The notes under the pieces are model-generated. The model was not told where the DNA came from. It saw nothing but the letters and a program-made list of their open reading frames with translations, and did no database searches. Shown here one piece after another: positions 11,598-23,903 of a DNA stretch of 64,000 nt. This stretch comes from Diphasiastrum complanatum (lineage: Eukaryota > Streptophyta > Lycopodiopsida > Lycopodiales > Lycopodiaceae), in NCBI GenBank assembly GCA_029204225.1, contig CM055110.1, positions 17,422,004 through 17,486,003 on the forward strand. The letters run 5' to 3'. Numbering within the stretch: the stretch's first letter is position 1; every line of letters begins with the position of its first letter. The translations under genes and the position numbers were made by a program.

Positions 11598-11884
11598 TGT
11601 CGTAAAACGTGGGGATGACCGGCAGTGGAAGCTCGAGGCTTTGAGCGTAGGTGTGTAGGAACGAAAATGCAACAGTTAGCAACAGAAAATATTCAAGTAG
11701 AATAATTCATACAGATTGCACAAATGAACAACGTAGTAGTGAGACAAAAATTGCACTCTGATTAATATCAAAAGTGAGTACAATGGCTTGAAGTAATAAG
11801 TTCAGCTTGTTGAGCGTGATAGCGCTGGCTGCAGATAACTCTGATTGAAAAAGAAATTCAATTAACACTTACATAGCTTGATTC
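11598..11884 (-). repeat. Part of the copia LTR, interrupted by Copia-3
   Basis: Begins TGTCGTAAAAC next to the primer-binding site and runs to the Copia-3 insertion point. The rest resumes after the duplicated GATTC at 18692-18696. The far end of this LTR is not defined, because no second copy is present. Confidence 0.65.
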
Positions 11885-12495
11885 TGAAGAAACAAAGTGT
11901 CTCTGATTACAAAGCGTTGCTAGCTTTCAGCCATTCACCTGACGAAGATGTTCGCGAACTCAAACATCTGGAGACACGAAACACGAAGAGTTTTGTGAAC
12001 ACGAAAGTCAACGAAGACAAAGACGAACGATTCGCGAACACGAAGGATCCGCGAACGAGATTCCTTTGCTGTCCAGCAAAAGAGAAAGGCGGATGAGGTA
12101 AACGAAACCAACGGTGGAAACGAAACCCGTTCTGTCCTCACGCTCCAAGGAGTACCACCAGAGATCAGAGAAAATCAATATAGATTATTTTCTAGTTGTG
12201 TCTGATCTTGGATGTTCATGAATGCTTATGCTGTTTATTTCATATGTCTGAGTTTTCTTGTTCTCTTTGAATTCCGCACCTTGGTTGAAATTAAGTTGAG
12301 TGTTGTATTAATTTTATGAACGTAGATCAGTAGTAACTGACTACTCTCTGGAGGATTGTAGGAGTGTTTCAGTTGGCAGTGCCCAACGAACGCATCTGAA
12401 CTCCATCCGAATCTTGAAAGAGAGTCGCGACTGTTTCGTGAATTTTTCTCCCCTAGATTCATTACACGTATCAGAACATCTCACGATTCTCATCA
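11885..12495 (+). repeat. Copia-3 left LTR
   Basis: A 611-bp copy from TGAAGAAACAAAG to CTCATCA. Compared with the right LTR it lacks about 390 bp after the 'CTCCAAGGAGTACC' region near 12150. Confidence 0.92.
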
Positions 12496-12496
12496 G

Positions 12497-12509
12497 TGGT
12501 ATCAGAGCC
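12497..12509 (+). other. Copia-3 primer-binding site
   Basis: TGGTATCAGAGCC, one base after the LTR end. It is a perfect match to the usual plant initiator-tRNA-Met primer site. Confidence 0.9.
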
Positions 12510-12607
12510 ACCCTGCCATATTCTGACATAGCCAAGAAGCTAGCAGATCCAGGAGGCCAAGCATTCGGACAATCAACCATCAACAAGAAAACAGACTTCA
12601 AGAAGCA

Positions 12608-13613
12608 ATGGCTTCAATCAGTAGCATGCAAAGCAAGATCTGCACTATACTTAATTCTTCAGGACCTAGCTTTCTAGCCTGGAAACTTAAAACATCTTTG
12701 ATACTCAAGGGCGAAGTACTCTTCCCCTGGGTGGATGGCACAGAAGAAATGCCTACGACAACAGGCAAGGAGCTACGCGAATGGAGGGAGAAAAACGACA
12801 AGGCAGTAGCCTTGCTATCATCTTCCATCGAAGATAGCCTTACACTTGACCTGGCTATACTCTCCAAAGCTAAGGAGATGTGGGATGCACTACTCACAAA
12901 ATTTCAGACGAAATGAGGAAGTCAGATTATGATGCTAGAAGATCAGGTGACGAATCTGCAGTGGGATGGAGAAGACCTCACATCTTTCGTGAGAAACATG
13001 AAGGATCTGTTTCTATCACTACACAACTCAGGAGCAGAGAATGCAGTATCAGCTGAGAAGCAGCTCACATATCTGTTGAGAGCCTTACCCAGATCTTTCT
13101 AGATGAAACGAACTCTGCTCGCAAAAGATCCTACCATGAACCTTGAAAAGGCGATTGTCGAGATTCGAGAGGAAGTCGAGGCCAGAGAGCATCTTGATCA
13201 CAAAGATGGTTCTGACCAGTCACTCTATGGCAATAGAGAAAAATCAAAGAAACAGTTCAAGCCTAAGAGGGAGTCGAATCAGAGGCAGGATCGTGACCAA
13301 CAAGCAGAGGGGACCAGCAAAGGCAACTAGAAGACCAAAGGGAGGTCGAAATGACAAGATGCAGACAAGAAGACCTGCACGAGATGCAGAAGAGACGGGC
13401 ATACAGTAGATACATGCTGGCTCAATCCCAAGGTTGAGTGTATCCATTGCCATAAGAAGGGTCATGCAGCCATGGATTGCCGCCAAAATCCAAGAAACAT
13501 ATCAGCACAGAACAGGCAGGAGAACAATAATAGTTCCTCCTATGTCGAGGAGCCCGAGAGCTCGAAGATGGGCGAAGAAAGAACGAACAAAAATTGTTCG
13601 TCCGCCTACATTT
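12608..13613 (+). pseudogene. Copia-3 gag
   Basis: Starts at ATG 12608 (MASISSMQSKICTIL). The N-terminal gag region has AWKLKTSLILKGE and a WxALLTKFQ motif, with a stop near 12914. Further gag (LRALPRSF near 13077-13100, EIREEVEARE near 13160) follows in shifted frames. A basic Gln/Arg-rich linker leads to an intact-looking CCHC zinc knuckle (CIHCHKKGHAAMDC, about 13440-13481). Gag would form the virus-like particle and bind element RNA. The frame then runs up to 13613, where the solo LTR interrupts it. Confidence 0.85.
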
Positions 13614-13618
13614 GTGAA

Positions 13619-14450
13619 TGTGCAAAAAGTACAAAAAGGACCAAGAGTGGATCCTAATCTGATCCTCAAGAGGGATTGGTTGTCAGATTACTTGATCTAT
13701 CAATCTACTTCAGATTAAGATCAATCTAGATCAATTCTAGACACAAAATCCTAACAAGAACAATCATTAATTGAAGGTAATTGTACTTTCTGGTTACACA
13801 CGTGTGAAACATTGTCTGAGTACGGACTCCAACCTGAAAATCAAGTACACATTGATAGAACCTCAAAACAATCAAAACAAATGTAGACAAATGGAGAGAA
13901 TCACTCAAAATTGCTTCCAAAACCAAGATTGGTGTCTCACATTGATTATGGCCAATTGTGGCTCTATATATAAAATAAGTGAGAGCTCATGGTACTGATC
14001 ATCCCACTGATCCCACATGTGTGAAGCTGCTTTGTCATATGATGATTCATCATGCAAAATTGACACTTGGACAAAACATTCTATTTTGAGCACTTTTGGT
14101 CCATTTTCCTTCTATATGGAGATCTACTTGGAAATCTTCTAGAAGTCAAAATTCGCCTACTTCAGCTTACTCCACACGTGTGAGCTGTCCTCTACACATG
14201 GGATATGACACCTGACCAAAAGATGTGGCTCATGCAATCAATAGATTGGTGCCATGTGTCATATTTCTAGAAAACTAGTTTTTGGCCATTTTAGCCACTA
14301 GAACTTGAATTAAATCATTTGTACAACATATATGATTATGGTACATGACAAGTACACTAGTTTCACATGTGGGAACAGGCTCCACACATGTGTGTTTATC
14401 TATATACAAGATTTTTGGCCTCTACCAAGCTTATTTTTGCATTTTTCACA
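13619..14450 (-). repeat. Solo LTR of the Copia-5 family inside Copia-3
   Basis: An 832-bp insertion flanked by GTGAA on both sides (13614-13618 and 14451-14455). Its reverse complement begins TGTGAAAAATG and ends with the same sequence that precedes the primer-binding site of Copia-5 (near 22250-22298: GGATCCA..., GGTCCTTTTTG). No internal sequence remains, so this is the product of recombination between two LTRs. Removing it restores the Copia-3 frame across the junction. Confidence 0.9.
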
Positions 14451-14455
14451 GTGAA

Positions 14456-17400
14456 GATGTGTGTACAGCATCAACGTCTGACACACACGAGGTGATCCTG
14501 GATTCATGAGCCACCTCACACTTTATGACATCAAGAAAAATCATGTCTGATTTCAGAAGTGCAGATCCCTCAAGATTCATAGCTCTTGGAGATGGATCCA
14601 GACATCAAGTGAATGATATTGGTTCACTCTGGCTCAACACCAACGGAAGAGACAGATGACTCGAAGATGTTCTGTGGTGCCAACTTTGCAGCAAGACTTG
14701 CTCTCTGTAGCAAGAATAGCAGATGCAGGGATGCGTGTGACGATTTCTAATGAAGCATGCAACGTGATTGATGCCAGCACCAGCACTCTCATTGCTCAAG
14801 GTAGAAGGAAGGGCAACCTATATCATCTAAAGGTGTGCCTACCTGAAGATCAAATGCATCAGACCCATGACGACTCGCCAGACACTCTGTGGCACAGAAG
14901 ACTCTACCACGTGAATTCAATGACACTCTACCAAGCAAGTCATCATGGAGCAATAACAGGGGTCAGCATCTCGAATGCAACCAGTTCGACCTCCTGTGAT
15001 GCATGTTTGAAAGGCAAGATGTCACGCACACCATTCGTCAAAGACTCCTACAGGATGACAAAGATTCTAGAGTTGGTGCACTCTGACATCTGCGGTCCAT
15101 TCAACGTGATCTCAGTAGGAGGTTCAAAATATTATATAACCTTCATTGATGATTATAGCAAATTTGCGAGAGTGTATTCTATTCAGAATAAATTTAAAGC
15201 ACTTGATAAATTCATAGAATATGTGAATTGGGTTGAGAGATGCACAGGCAGCAAGGTGAAGCAAATCAGAACAGATCGAGGTGATGAATATATCTCGAAT
15301 CCCTTCACTGACTTTTGTAATAATCGTGGCATCATTCATAGAAGAAATGCAGCCTATACACCGCAGCACAATGGTGTTGCTGAATGAAAGAACAGGACCC
15401 TGATGGAAGCAGCCATACGCATGATGGCATATTCGAAGGCTCCAAGGGCATTGTGGGCTAAAGCAGTAGCTATAGTCGCATACATCCAGAACAGGACAGG
15501 TAAATCTGGTATTCCTCACACGACACCACATGAGCTATGGTGGGGTAGAAAACCCAACCTGTCTCACGTCAAAATATTTGGTTATGTAGCATATGCACAT
15601 ATTCTTGATAAGCTTCGCAAGAAGCTTGATGAGAAAGCCAAACAAGGATTTCTGGTAGGTTATGACAATAATTCGTCATACTACAGAACCTACATGCCAG
15701 ACATGAACACTGTGAAAACAGTGAGGGATGTCAAATTCGACGAGAGCAGAATAATGGCCAATGAAGACCCTGTTAGCTATGAAGTTCTGGAAAGACAGTA
15801 CTATGACCTGCCGCCAACGTCAGAGGGAGCAGAGGACGAACACGAAAACGAAGATTTTCGAGTCGTCTCCCATTCAAACGACGAATCAGATGAAGAAAGA
15901 TTTGAGAGGCAACTTGTCGCCGCAGTTCCTATAAACCAAGATGGTTCCGGACCGAGCAAAGCAGACAAGGGAAAAGGCATAGCTGTTCTGGGAGGATCTT
16001 TCAGAAGGTCGGCAAGACCGCGAAGAGCACCAGTAAGATTTGTGCTAGGCAGCTCAGCTTCCACATCAGAAGAATTCTGCGGGTTCAGTGGCGAACCACA
16101 GACATTCGAGGAGGCCATTGAAGGTCCAAAAAAGGACAAATGGATCCAAGCCATGAACGAAGAGATGGAGTCCATGAGGAAGAACCAGGTATGGACGTTG
16201 GAGCCATTACCTCATAAGCACAAGACTATCAAATGCAAATGGGTTTTCAAACTCAAATATGGAACAGACGGGAATGTGACGAAATACAAGACAAGACTGG
16301 TAGCGAAGGGTTTCTCTCAGAGATACGATATTGACTACTCTGAAACCTTCTCTCCTGTCATCAAACATTCATCCCTACGTCTGTTGTTTGCATATGCAGC
16401 AGCTTATGACCTCAAGATCCACATTGTGGACGAGAAGACAGCCTTCTTGCACGGCAAATTAGACAAAGAAGTCTACATGGATCAACCCCCAGGATTTGTC
16501 TTGAATTCACTTCTTGACTATGTATGCATAATGCATAGAAGCATCTACGGTCTAAAGCAATCAGCCCAACAATGGTACAAGAAGAAAGATCAGGCCATGA
16601 AATCATTGGGATTGAAGCCTCTGTTGGTTGACTTCAATGTGTATGTCAGAGTTACAGATGGGCAGATCATCATAGTGGCTGTTTAGGTGGATGACACTTT
16701 GATACTGTGCAGGAGTGAACAGCTAATTGTTGAAGTAAAGACAGACATCTCGAAGTATTTTGAGATAGTGGATCTGGGACAAGCCAGGTGTTACCTAGGC
16801 TTACAAATTGAAAGGGACTATGAGAGAGACAAGTTATACCTTCACCAGTCCACATACACCCAGGAGATCCTAGAGGACTTTGGGATGCTGAACTGCAAAG
16901 GAGCGAACACTCCAATGCTCGCAAGGACAGTGCTTTTCTAACAAATGATAACTATCCAAAGACTGAGGAAGAAAGAGAACAGATGTATCTCACACCCTAC
17001 AGGAGGCTGATAGGTTCACTGATGTACCTTGCAAGCAACACACGTCCTGATATTGCTTATGTAGTATTCAGGATGAGCCAATTCTACACGAATTCAGGCT
17101 CGACACATTGGAAGATTGCAAAACGAATTTTGCAATATCTTAAATTAATGAGGGATTATGGCTTGTGTTATTGTCGTGGTGCAGGTCTCAGGATACTTTC
17201 CTACAGCGATGCTAGCTGGGCATCTCTCAGGAACAATTGTAAAAGCATCTCAGGAATATGCACCATTGCATCAGGAGCAGCAGTACTCTGGGTCAGCAAG
17301 AAGCAGACCATTGTAGTCCAGTCGTCTTGCGAAGCAGAGTACGTAGTAGCAGAAAAGATGGCCAACGAAATAATTTGGCTAAGGCAGTTCTTGGAAGAAT

Positions 17401-17670
17401 TGGACGAAACAATGAACGAGCCATTGGTCTTGCAGATGGACAACACCTCTGCGATACACTTGATGAAAGACCCTACGTTCCACTCCAAAACGAAGCACAT
17501 TGTGATCAAGTATCACTTGATCAGGGATCTGATTGAAAAGAAGATGATGCAGACCACCTTCATAGGAGCGAAAGATATGGTTGCTAACATCTTCACTAAA
17601 GCTCTGGACAAAGGGCTCTTTGAGAGGCAAAGGAACAGTCTCGGGATCATAAAACTACCGTGCTTTGAGA
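14456..17670 (+). pseudogene. Copia-3 pol: protease, integrase, RT, RNase H
   Basis: The protease active site lies near 14500 as ILDS-stop-ATSH, where the Gly of the DSGATSH box has become TGA. The pre-integrase zinc region (LWHRRLYHVN) and integrase core (HSDICGPF, TDRGDEY, TPQHNGVAE) run 14656-15600, with a stop at 15385. RT (WVFKLKYGTDGNVTKYKTRLVAKGF, YGLKQS) runs 16120-16941. Its YVDD box reads stop-VDD at 16684-16695, so the catalytic tyrosine codon is TAG. After a frameshift, RNase H follows (TRPDIAYVV, SSCEAEYVV, ANIFTKALD) at 16983-17660. All domains are present in copia order, but at least four disabling changes make it dead. Confidence 0.92.
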
Positions 17671-17676
17671 GGGAGT

Positions 17677-18691
17677 TGAAGAAACAAAGTGTCTCTGATT
17701 ACAAAGCCTTGCTAGCTTTCAGCCCTTCACCTGACAAAGATGTTCGCGAACTCAAACATCTAGAGATACGAAACACAAAGAGTTTCGCGAACATGAAAGT
17801 CAACGGAGACGAAGACGAACAGTTCGCGAACACGAATGGTTTGCGAACACGAAGGATCCACGAACGAGATTCCTTTGCAGTCCAGCAAGAGAGAAAGGCA
17901 GACGAGCTAAACAAAACCAATGGTGGAAATAAAACTCGTTCTGTCCTCACGCTCCAAGAAGTACCCAGAAGTACAGAGATCTGACCTGATGGCATGACGT
18001 CAGCAGATACTCCCTAGGTTGTGGCTAATCTGCCACTCTTGTAATTTTCTGATTAGTTGTAGATGTATAATCACTCTAATTTCAGGTTTACATAGAGAGA
18101 CCATACTTACTAGATAATACTTGACATATATCAGAACAGGATACACAGAGTGTAACTAAGAGAAGAGACATTGAAGAAGTCTGATGCTACTAGACAATAA
18201 AGACGAACACAAACAGAAGCTCTACCTGCGTGCGAGAAGATAATTCTATCTAGGATCAGAAGATTCAACTGTCTGCTAGTGAAGCAAGACTACTATTCGT
18301 GAGAGAATCGCGCTTCTCTCGTGCCAACGCACTGCGTGGATTCGCATGCAGTGCCCTAAAGGAATCAAAGAAAATCAATATAGATTATTTTTTAGTTGTG
18401 CCTGATCTTGGATGTTGAATGCTTATGCTATTTATTTCATATGTCTAAGTTTTCTTATTCCATTTGAATTCCGTACCTTGGTTAAAATTAAGTCGAATGT
18501 TGTATTAATTTTATGAACGTAGATCAGTAGTAACTGACTACTCTTTGGAGGATTGTAGGACTGTTTCAGCTGGAAGTGCCCAGCGAATGCATCTGAACTC
18601 CATCCGAATCTTGAAAGAGAGTCGTGATTGTTCCATGAATTTTCTCCCCTAGATTCATTACATGTATCAGAACATCTCACGATTCTCATCA
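17677..18691 (+). repeat. Copia-3 right LTR
   Basis: A 1015-bp copy preceded by the polypurine tract and ending CTCATCA before the GATTC duplication. It holds about 390 bp (roughly 17967-18365) not found in the left LTR, including sequence that may be the LTR promoter/R region. Confidence 0.9.
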
Positions 18692-18880
18692 GATTCAACT
18701 AGTATATATATTTACAAGTTTCGAGAGACAAATATCTTATGCCTTAACTGCCATTTACTCCAGTTTTGCATCTTGGTAACCGCCATTAGGATATTTGCTT
18801 CTCTAGTTGTTTTAGGGTTGATGATAAGTTGGCGACGTCAGTTTGCCAATGTAGCAAAAATGCGAAAAACCTAAAAAACC

Positions 18881-19160
18881 CGAAGGTGCCCTTAGACTGA
18901 AGGTATTCAAATCTTGAAGGTGCCCTTAGACTTTAAGATATGTAAACCACAAAGGCGCCCTTAGACTGAAGGCAGTGAAGAAGGCGAAAAAAGCGAAAAA
19001 GCCGAAGGTGCCTTAGACTGAAGGCAACGAAGAAGGCGGAGGTGCCTTAGACTAAAGGCAACGAAGAAGGCCAAGGTGCCTTAGACTAAAGGTAGCGAAA
19101 AAGCCGAAGGTGCCTTAGACTAAAGGCAGCGAAGAAGGTGAAAAAGCTGAAGGTGTCTTA
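18881..19160 (+). repeat. Minisatellite, units of about 35-45 bp
   Basis: About seven copies of GAAGGTGCC(C)TTAGACTRAAGG followed by a variable spacer built from AACGAAGAAGGC or GCGAAAAAGCC. Unit length varies through the spacer. Two larger imperfect copies of an adjoining block (ATGGTTT...ATTCTGGCCACTT) follow at 19161-19330, so the array grades into a longer-period duplication. Confidence 0.85.
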
Positions 19161-19630
19161 AAATGGTTTCTAAGGCATTCTGGCCACTTTGTCATATTTT
19201 TCGTGAAGGGGCAAAAAAGATGAAAAAGACGAAGGTGCCTAAAATGGTTTCAAGACATTCTGGCCACTTGGCCATTGTGTCGCATTTTTTGCGAAGGTGC
19301 GAAAAAGATGAAGGTGCCTAAAAAATGGTTAAGGCAAAAAATCTCAAAGGGAAAAATGTGAAGGTCCGAAAACATGTAGTCGGCCTTCGGTTTTTAGGAT
19401 GCTCATTACTTGAACAATTTGTTTAAGGCTGAGCATAAGAAATCTAACATAATAGTGTTAAAGTTGCATTTTAGAGACTTTAATTTGGGAGAGATTTTGC
19501 TTGATTTGTGTGGATGTTTTTGCTTGAAATATGTTTTGATTGTTGAGTAGGGGAAGCCAGACAAATCACTGATCATCAGGTTGGACTTACACAAGTAGGG
19601 TGCCAAATCCCTCTCACCTTTTAACTAGGG
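19161..19630. other. Decayed repeat and AT-rich spacer
   Basis: The first half duplicates a roughly 85-bp block with GAAGGTGCCTAAAATGGTTT at its start. The rest is AT-rich with no frames worth reporting. Confidence 0.5.
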
Positions 19631-19633
19631 TTA

Positions 19634-20223
19634 GTGTTGCCTTGGGACACAAACCCTCCAACAGTATTGAGGTACATCTCAGGTTCTAGAGATTTTGGCA
19701 TTGTATATGGAGAATCATCACCTAGCTTGTACGTATTTTTAGATTCGGACTTTGCTGGAGATCAAATGGATAGGCAATCCATAAGTGCACATGCTATTTT
19801 CATAGGTGATGGAGCTATCTCATGGATGTCGAAGAAACAATCAACAATCTCATTATCTTCTAGTGAGGCCGAGTACAAAGCCTTGACTTCATGCACAAAG
19901 GAGATGCCTTGGATCAAAAGGATGGTAATGGATTTTCACTTGCTGGATTTTTCAGAGAGTCTAGTCATCTTCTGTGATAACCTTTAAGCCCAAAAAGTTG
20001 GCAAGCAATCTATTTTTCATGCAAGGAGCAAGCATATTGAAGTGGCTTATCATTTTGTGAGATAACAAGTCATGGCAAAGGAGGTGGAGCTTCAATGTGT
20101 CTCATCAAGGGAGTGTGTGGCTGATATCTTCACCAAAGCATTTGGAAAAGACTTGTTTATGAAGCATAGAACATCTCTTGGAGTTCTACCTAAATCTACG
20201 CTAAAACTAGTTGAAGAGGGAGT
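19634..20223 (+). pseudogene. Copia-4: RNase H end of a copia pol
   Basis: A copia RNase H C-terminal half: FGIVYGESS, DSDFAGDQMDRQS, SWMSKKQSTISLSSSEAEYKAL and ADIFTKAFGKD. Stops occur near 19987 and 20063. A purine tract (GAAGAGGGAG) at about 20213-20222 precedes TGTGAAAAATTC, which would be the start of its 3' LTR. The upstream domains are missing. It is similar in kind to, but a different family from, Copia-3. Confidence 0.85.
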
Positions 20224-21081
20224 GTGAAAAATTCAACTAGTTTAGTTGATCTATTTTTGCAATTTTGAGGCCAACATAAAATTTCAACTTAGAGATAATT
20301 TTATATTTGCTAATAAATACCTAAATCGTGTTTGTACTATTTTTGGCAAGTAGATAAGTGGATGAGGTCAGATTTGGACCCATTCTAATTGGCTAGTTTT
20401 CATACATTGCATCTAGATTAGAATTTTTAGGTTTTTTTTATGAAGTACCAAAAAGTTACCATTTAGGGCAAGTTTAGGGCAATTGGCCAAATGACATTTT
20501 GGAAGCTATAAATAGTTGTACCAGCATGAAAAAATAATTATCAAATTTTCTTTCTTTTTGGAAAATTTATCTCTTTTGTTTCTTGTCCATCTCTTTCATA
20601 TTTCTCAAGTTATCTTTATTTCTAGTGTGTAGAATGTCAACTTTGTGATTGATCTTGCATCCACACATGTGAAGGACAAATGGTTGCTGCTATTGTACGG
20701 ACAGGGACAGTACCTTACTATATTTTTATGCTTATGATCATATCTTAGTGATTTATGCAATTCTAGCATGCCAAAATTGATTATTTCTATCGTGTAGCTA
20801 AATCTAGATGTGCATTCAAATTTGGTCAAGATCTTGTTGATCCATTAAGTATGTTTTGGATCTGATTTTTCACAAAGCTTACAACTTGCCCTAACTGCTT
20901 TGCAATTAAATTTTTGGAAAGGCCTTACTGAATGGATGACAACACATTGGCTAGCTGTCAATTGCGACCCACGACCTAATTAAGCTGACCTAATTGGATA
21001 AGCTGATCATTAGAGAAGAACAACAGTGCAAGAAAAGCAGAGTGAATCAGAGAATGACTCATAGAGTTATATTAGTGTTGT
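20224..21081 (+). repeat. Probable Copia-4 3' LTR and flank
   Basis: Begins TGTGAAAAATTC directly after a polypurine tract, as a 3' LTR should. Its right end is not defined because no partner LTR exists in the window. Non-coding and AT-rich. Confidence 0.45.
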
Positions 21082-21480
21082 GTGTCTAGTCCTCGACCAA
21101 CTCCATCTCATAAACAGGCCAAATCAGTCACTAAGTCTTTTGTAGATATCCAAATCAACCAGTACCACACCAATGATAACTATTTGCTAGAAGTCGTTTG
21201 TGATCCTACCCTACTTGTTGCAGCCCACCTTCTGAATAACTTCCTGATGGTTTGGAACCTCAGAAAGGAATGGATCTCCTCACATATCTTCCATCGCTTG
21301 GTAGAATCTAACTACGAGATAGATAAGGGGACCGTGCAGCCATATGACTAGTACAAAACGATCTTCGAAGAGCTTAAGAGAGCCATTAAGAGTAATACCA
21401 AACAACAGTTTGTTGCTAGCTCTCTTTTGTCATCCTTGGCCATCGCATACTTAGAAAATAAGATTCATGAGTTTCATGCT
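21082..21480 (+). pseudogene. Unrecognised frame cut by Copia-5
   Basis: A plus-strand frame with one internal stop at 21349 that continues (FEELKRAIKSNTKQQF, LAIAYLENKIHEFHA) until the Copia-5 LTR begins at 21481. It contains mixed helical, Leu-rich segments. I recognise no family; a retroelement gag is possible. The insertion of Copia-5 ends it. Confidence 0.35.
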
Positions 21481-22298
21481 TGTGAAAATGTCAAAATCAT
21501 GGGCCAAATTCATGTACATATCATGATTACACATTTGTGGAACCTGTTCCCACATGTGAGTTAAATGCATATTTCATCATCTAGTATGTACATATCATTT
21601 GATTCTATTGGCTAAAAACACCAAAAAATAGATTTCTAGCTTTACGCCACATCGCATTCTTTTATTGGTAGGAAGTGCTAAATAATAAGCTTAGGATTGA
21701 TTTCCCACTTGTAGAGGTCCGCTCACACGTGTGGAAAGATCAGTAGAAGTCGAGTTCACTTGTAGAAGATTTTTATCTAGGTTCTTATAATGTAGGAAAT
21801 CACCCAAAATCAAGGAGATGCCTTAAATCATGGAAGTCATGGACCATGTGCCAAGTTTGATGTGATTGATGGATTCTTAGGTGACTAGGCACTCTCACAC
21901 ATGCTAGATTAGTGACTCAACAGTAGCCCGAGCTCTCCTTCATATATATATATAGTGCCTTATTTGGCCATAATCAGCATGGAAGCTAAATCTTGGTTTT
22001 GGAGCAATTCTGGTGTTTTCTCTCCATTTGTCTTGTATTTTTATGCATTGATTGGGTTCTAAGCTTAGTATACTTCATTCTTAGCTTGTTTTTCGTAATT
22101 TGACAGGTCTTCAGACATGTGAAACCAACAAGCATTGATTTTGATCAATAATGATTGTTCTTGTTAGAATTCTTGATGTAAATGTGATCTAAAAGCTATC
22201 TAATTTTGTGTAGATTGATGAATTGATCTAATCTAACACCAATCACACTTGTGGATCTGATTTGGATCCATTATTGGTCCTTTTTGCTGTACTTGACA
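21481..22298 (+). repeat. Copia-5 5' LTR
   Basis: Runs from TGTGAAAATG to TACTTGACA. It matches the reverse complement of the solo LTR at 13619-14450 along its length, including several CACATGTG/ACACGTGTG-type words. Confidence 0.88.
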
Positions 22299-22311
22299 TG
22301 GTATCAAAGCC
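22299..22311 (+). other. Copia-5 primer-binding site
   Basis: TGGTATCAAAGCC immediately after the LTR end, matching initiator tRNA-Met with one change from the usual CAGAGCC. Confidence 0.88.
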
Positions 22312-22825
22312 AAGTACAAGTGCATTTAAGGCATTGATCTAAACTATACCCAAATTGGCAAGTTTTTGGAAACTAGCTTATATTGAGGTAGCGAGTTTGA
22401 ATGGATAGCTAGAACCATTATATTTGTACCAAATCTTACTGTGGGCTACAGGTGTACTTTCCACACATGTGGGGTCATACAAAACCTATTTTGAACAATA
22501 AATATCAGTTTGGTGCATTTTGAGCATACACCCAATTTTGAGTAATGCATTTTTCAAGCTTTCACATGCATTGTTTCTATTCCATTGATTTGTTCTTGTT
22601 CTCTGATTTTATCAGTGTACATTCAAGCTGAGAGAGAAAGATTGCTATAAACCAAAGATTAAGAAGTGAATTTGCAAATTTTAGATTGCAATCTATAGAT
22701 CCATCATTCAATATTTGTTCTAGAGTGGTAGGGTCTAGTCTACAAGCTTTTTGATTACTAGGAGACACTATAGGTTCAAATCTCTAAGTGAAACCAACTA
22801 AGTTTCAAGTGCATTTATACTAATA

Positions 22826-23903
22826 ATGGCATCAATGGGTGGTTTCTTACTTGAAGCTAGTGAAAGACTTTCATCCACTAATTATGCCATTTGGAAAGTT
22901 CAAATGGAGTCATTATTAGTACTTCATGATTTGTATGACATTGTTCTTGGTGTGGAAGAAGAACCTCAAGTAGCTCAAGAGTTAGTCAAGTACAAGAAGA
23001 GATCTAGGTTATCATTATTGCTTAAAAATGAATGTAAGTAATGACTTATTGAAAGAGATCTCATCTTGTAACACATCTAAAGAGCTATGGAATTCACTAA
23101 AATCGATTTATGAATCCGAAAATACTTCAAGAATACTCATGCTAAGGAATCAAATACTTCAAAGCATGAAAGGAAGTAATGAGAGTGCCCAAGATTATGA
23201 AAGGAAGTAATGAGAGTGTCCAAGATTATGTTCTTAGGATCAAACCTTTGAATATTGAGTTATCTTTCATAAGTGACAAGATTCAAGACAATGAATTAGT
23301 TCAAATCATCTTGAATGGATTAGGAAATGAATATTCTAATCTAGTTCAAAGATTTGCTATTCAAGATCAACTTCCTACTATAGAAAAACTTTATAGTGTG
23401 TTTTTGAGGATAATAGGATGCTTCATATCAAGAATAGGATTGGTTCTTTATCTTTGATTGATGGTGATGAGAAGGCTAACTTTTCTTTGAAAGGCAAGAA
23501 GAAAAAGTTTCCATCCAAGAAGACCCAAGATGTGGAGGCTGAGAGCAAGGATGGAGCTTCAAGTTCAAAAGGCAAGAACAAGAAGGACAAGAAGAAGCTA
23601 AAGTGTTTTTTCTGTGAAAAGAAAGGACACTTCGCATCTGAGTGTTACAAGAAGAAGAATGCCCAAGAGAAGGACAACCATGGCAACCTTGTGCTTGAGG
23701 AGGAGGATGAATGCAACTTATTTTTGATGACTTCCTTTTCACAAACATCTAATCACAACACATGGTGGATTGATAGTGGGGCTAGCTCCCACATGACTCA
23801 CCAAAAAGACTACTTTTCTACTTTACTTTCTTACAACAATTCTAAGAAATTCATCTTCACTGCAAGTGATCAAGAATGTGAGATTGTAGGAATTGGATCC
23901 ATC
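22826..23903 (+). pseudogene. Copia-5 gag and protease
   Basis: Starts at ATG 22826. The gag head (SSTNYAIWKVQMESLL) is followed after frameshifts near 23030 and 23200 by a UBN2-type region (LKEISSCNTSKELWNSLK). A short tandem duplication (GAAAGGAAGTAATGAGAGTG) lies at about 23168-23217. A Lys-rich linker leads to a CCHC knuckle (CFFCEKKGHFASEC, about 23610-23650) and the protease box WWIDSGASSHMT (about 23764-23800). The frame then crosses into inverted sequence near 23903. Confidence 0.85.

Larger units (their letters stand above)
11885..18691 (+). mobile_element. Copia-3: near-complete Ty1/copia retrotransposon
   Basis: A plus-strand copia element with LTRs of 611 bp (left) and 1015 bp (right), primer-binding site TGGTATCAGAGCC just inside the left LTR, and polypurine tract GAGAGGGAG just before the right LTR. 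The target duplication GATTC lies at 11880-11884 and 18692-18696. Gag, protease, integrase, RT and RNase H are in the copia order, broken by stop codons. A solo LTR of another copia family (13619-14450) sits between gag and protease. The element itself landed in the LTR of the minus-strand copia on its left. Three nested events can be ordered here. Confidence 0.94.

Noticed and set aside
15124-15531. Antisense 135-codon frame
   Set aside because: Shadow of the Copia-3 integrase coding strand.
18875-19160. CRISPR-like array
   Set aside because: Units vary in length, spacers are not unique and the context is a plant genome; it is a minisatellite.
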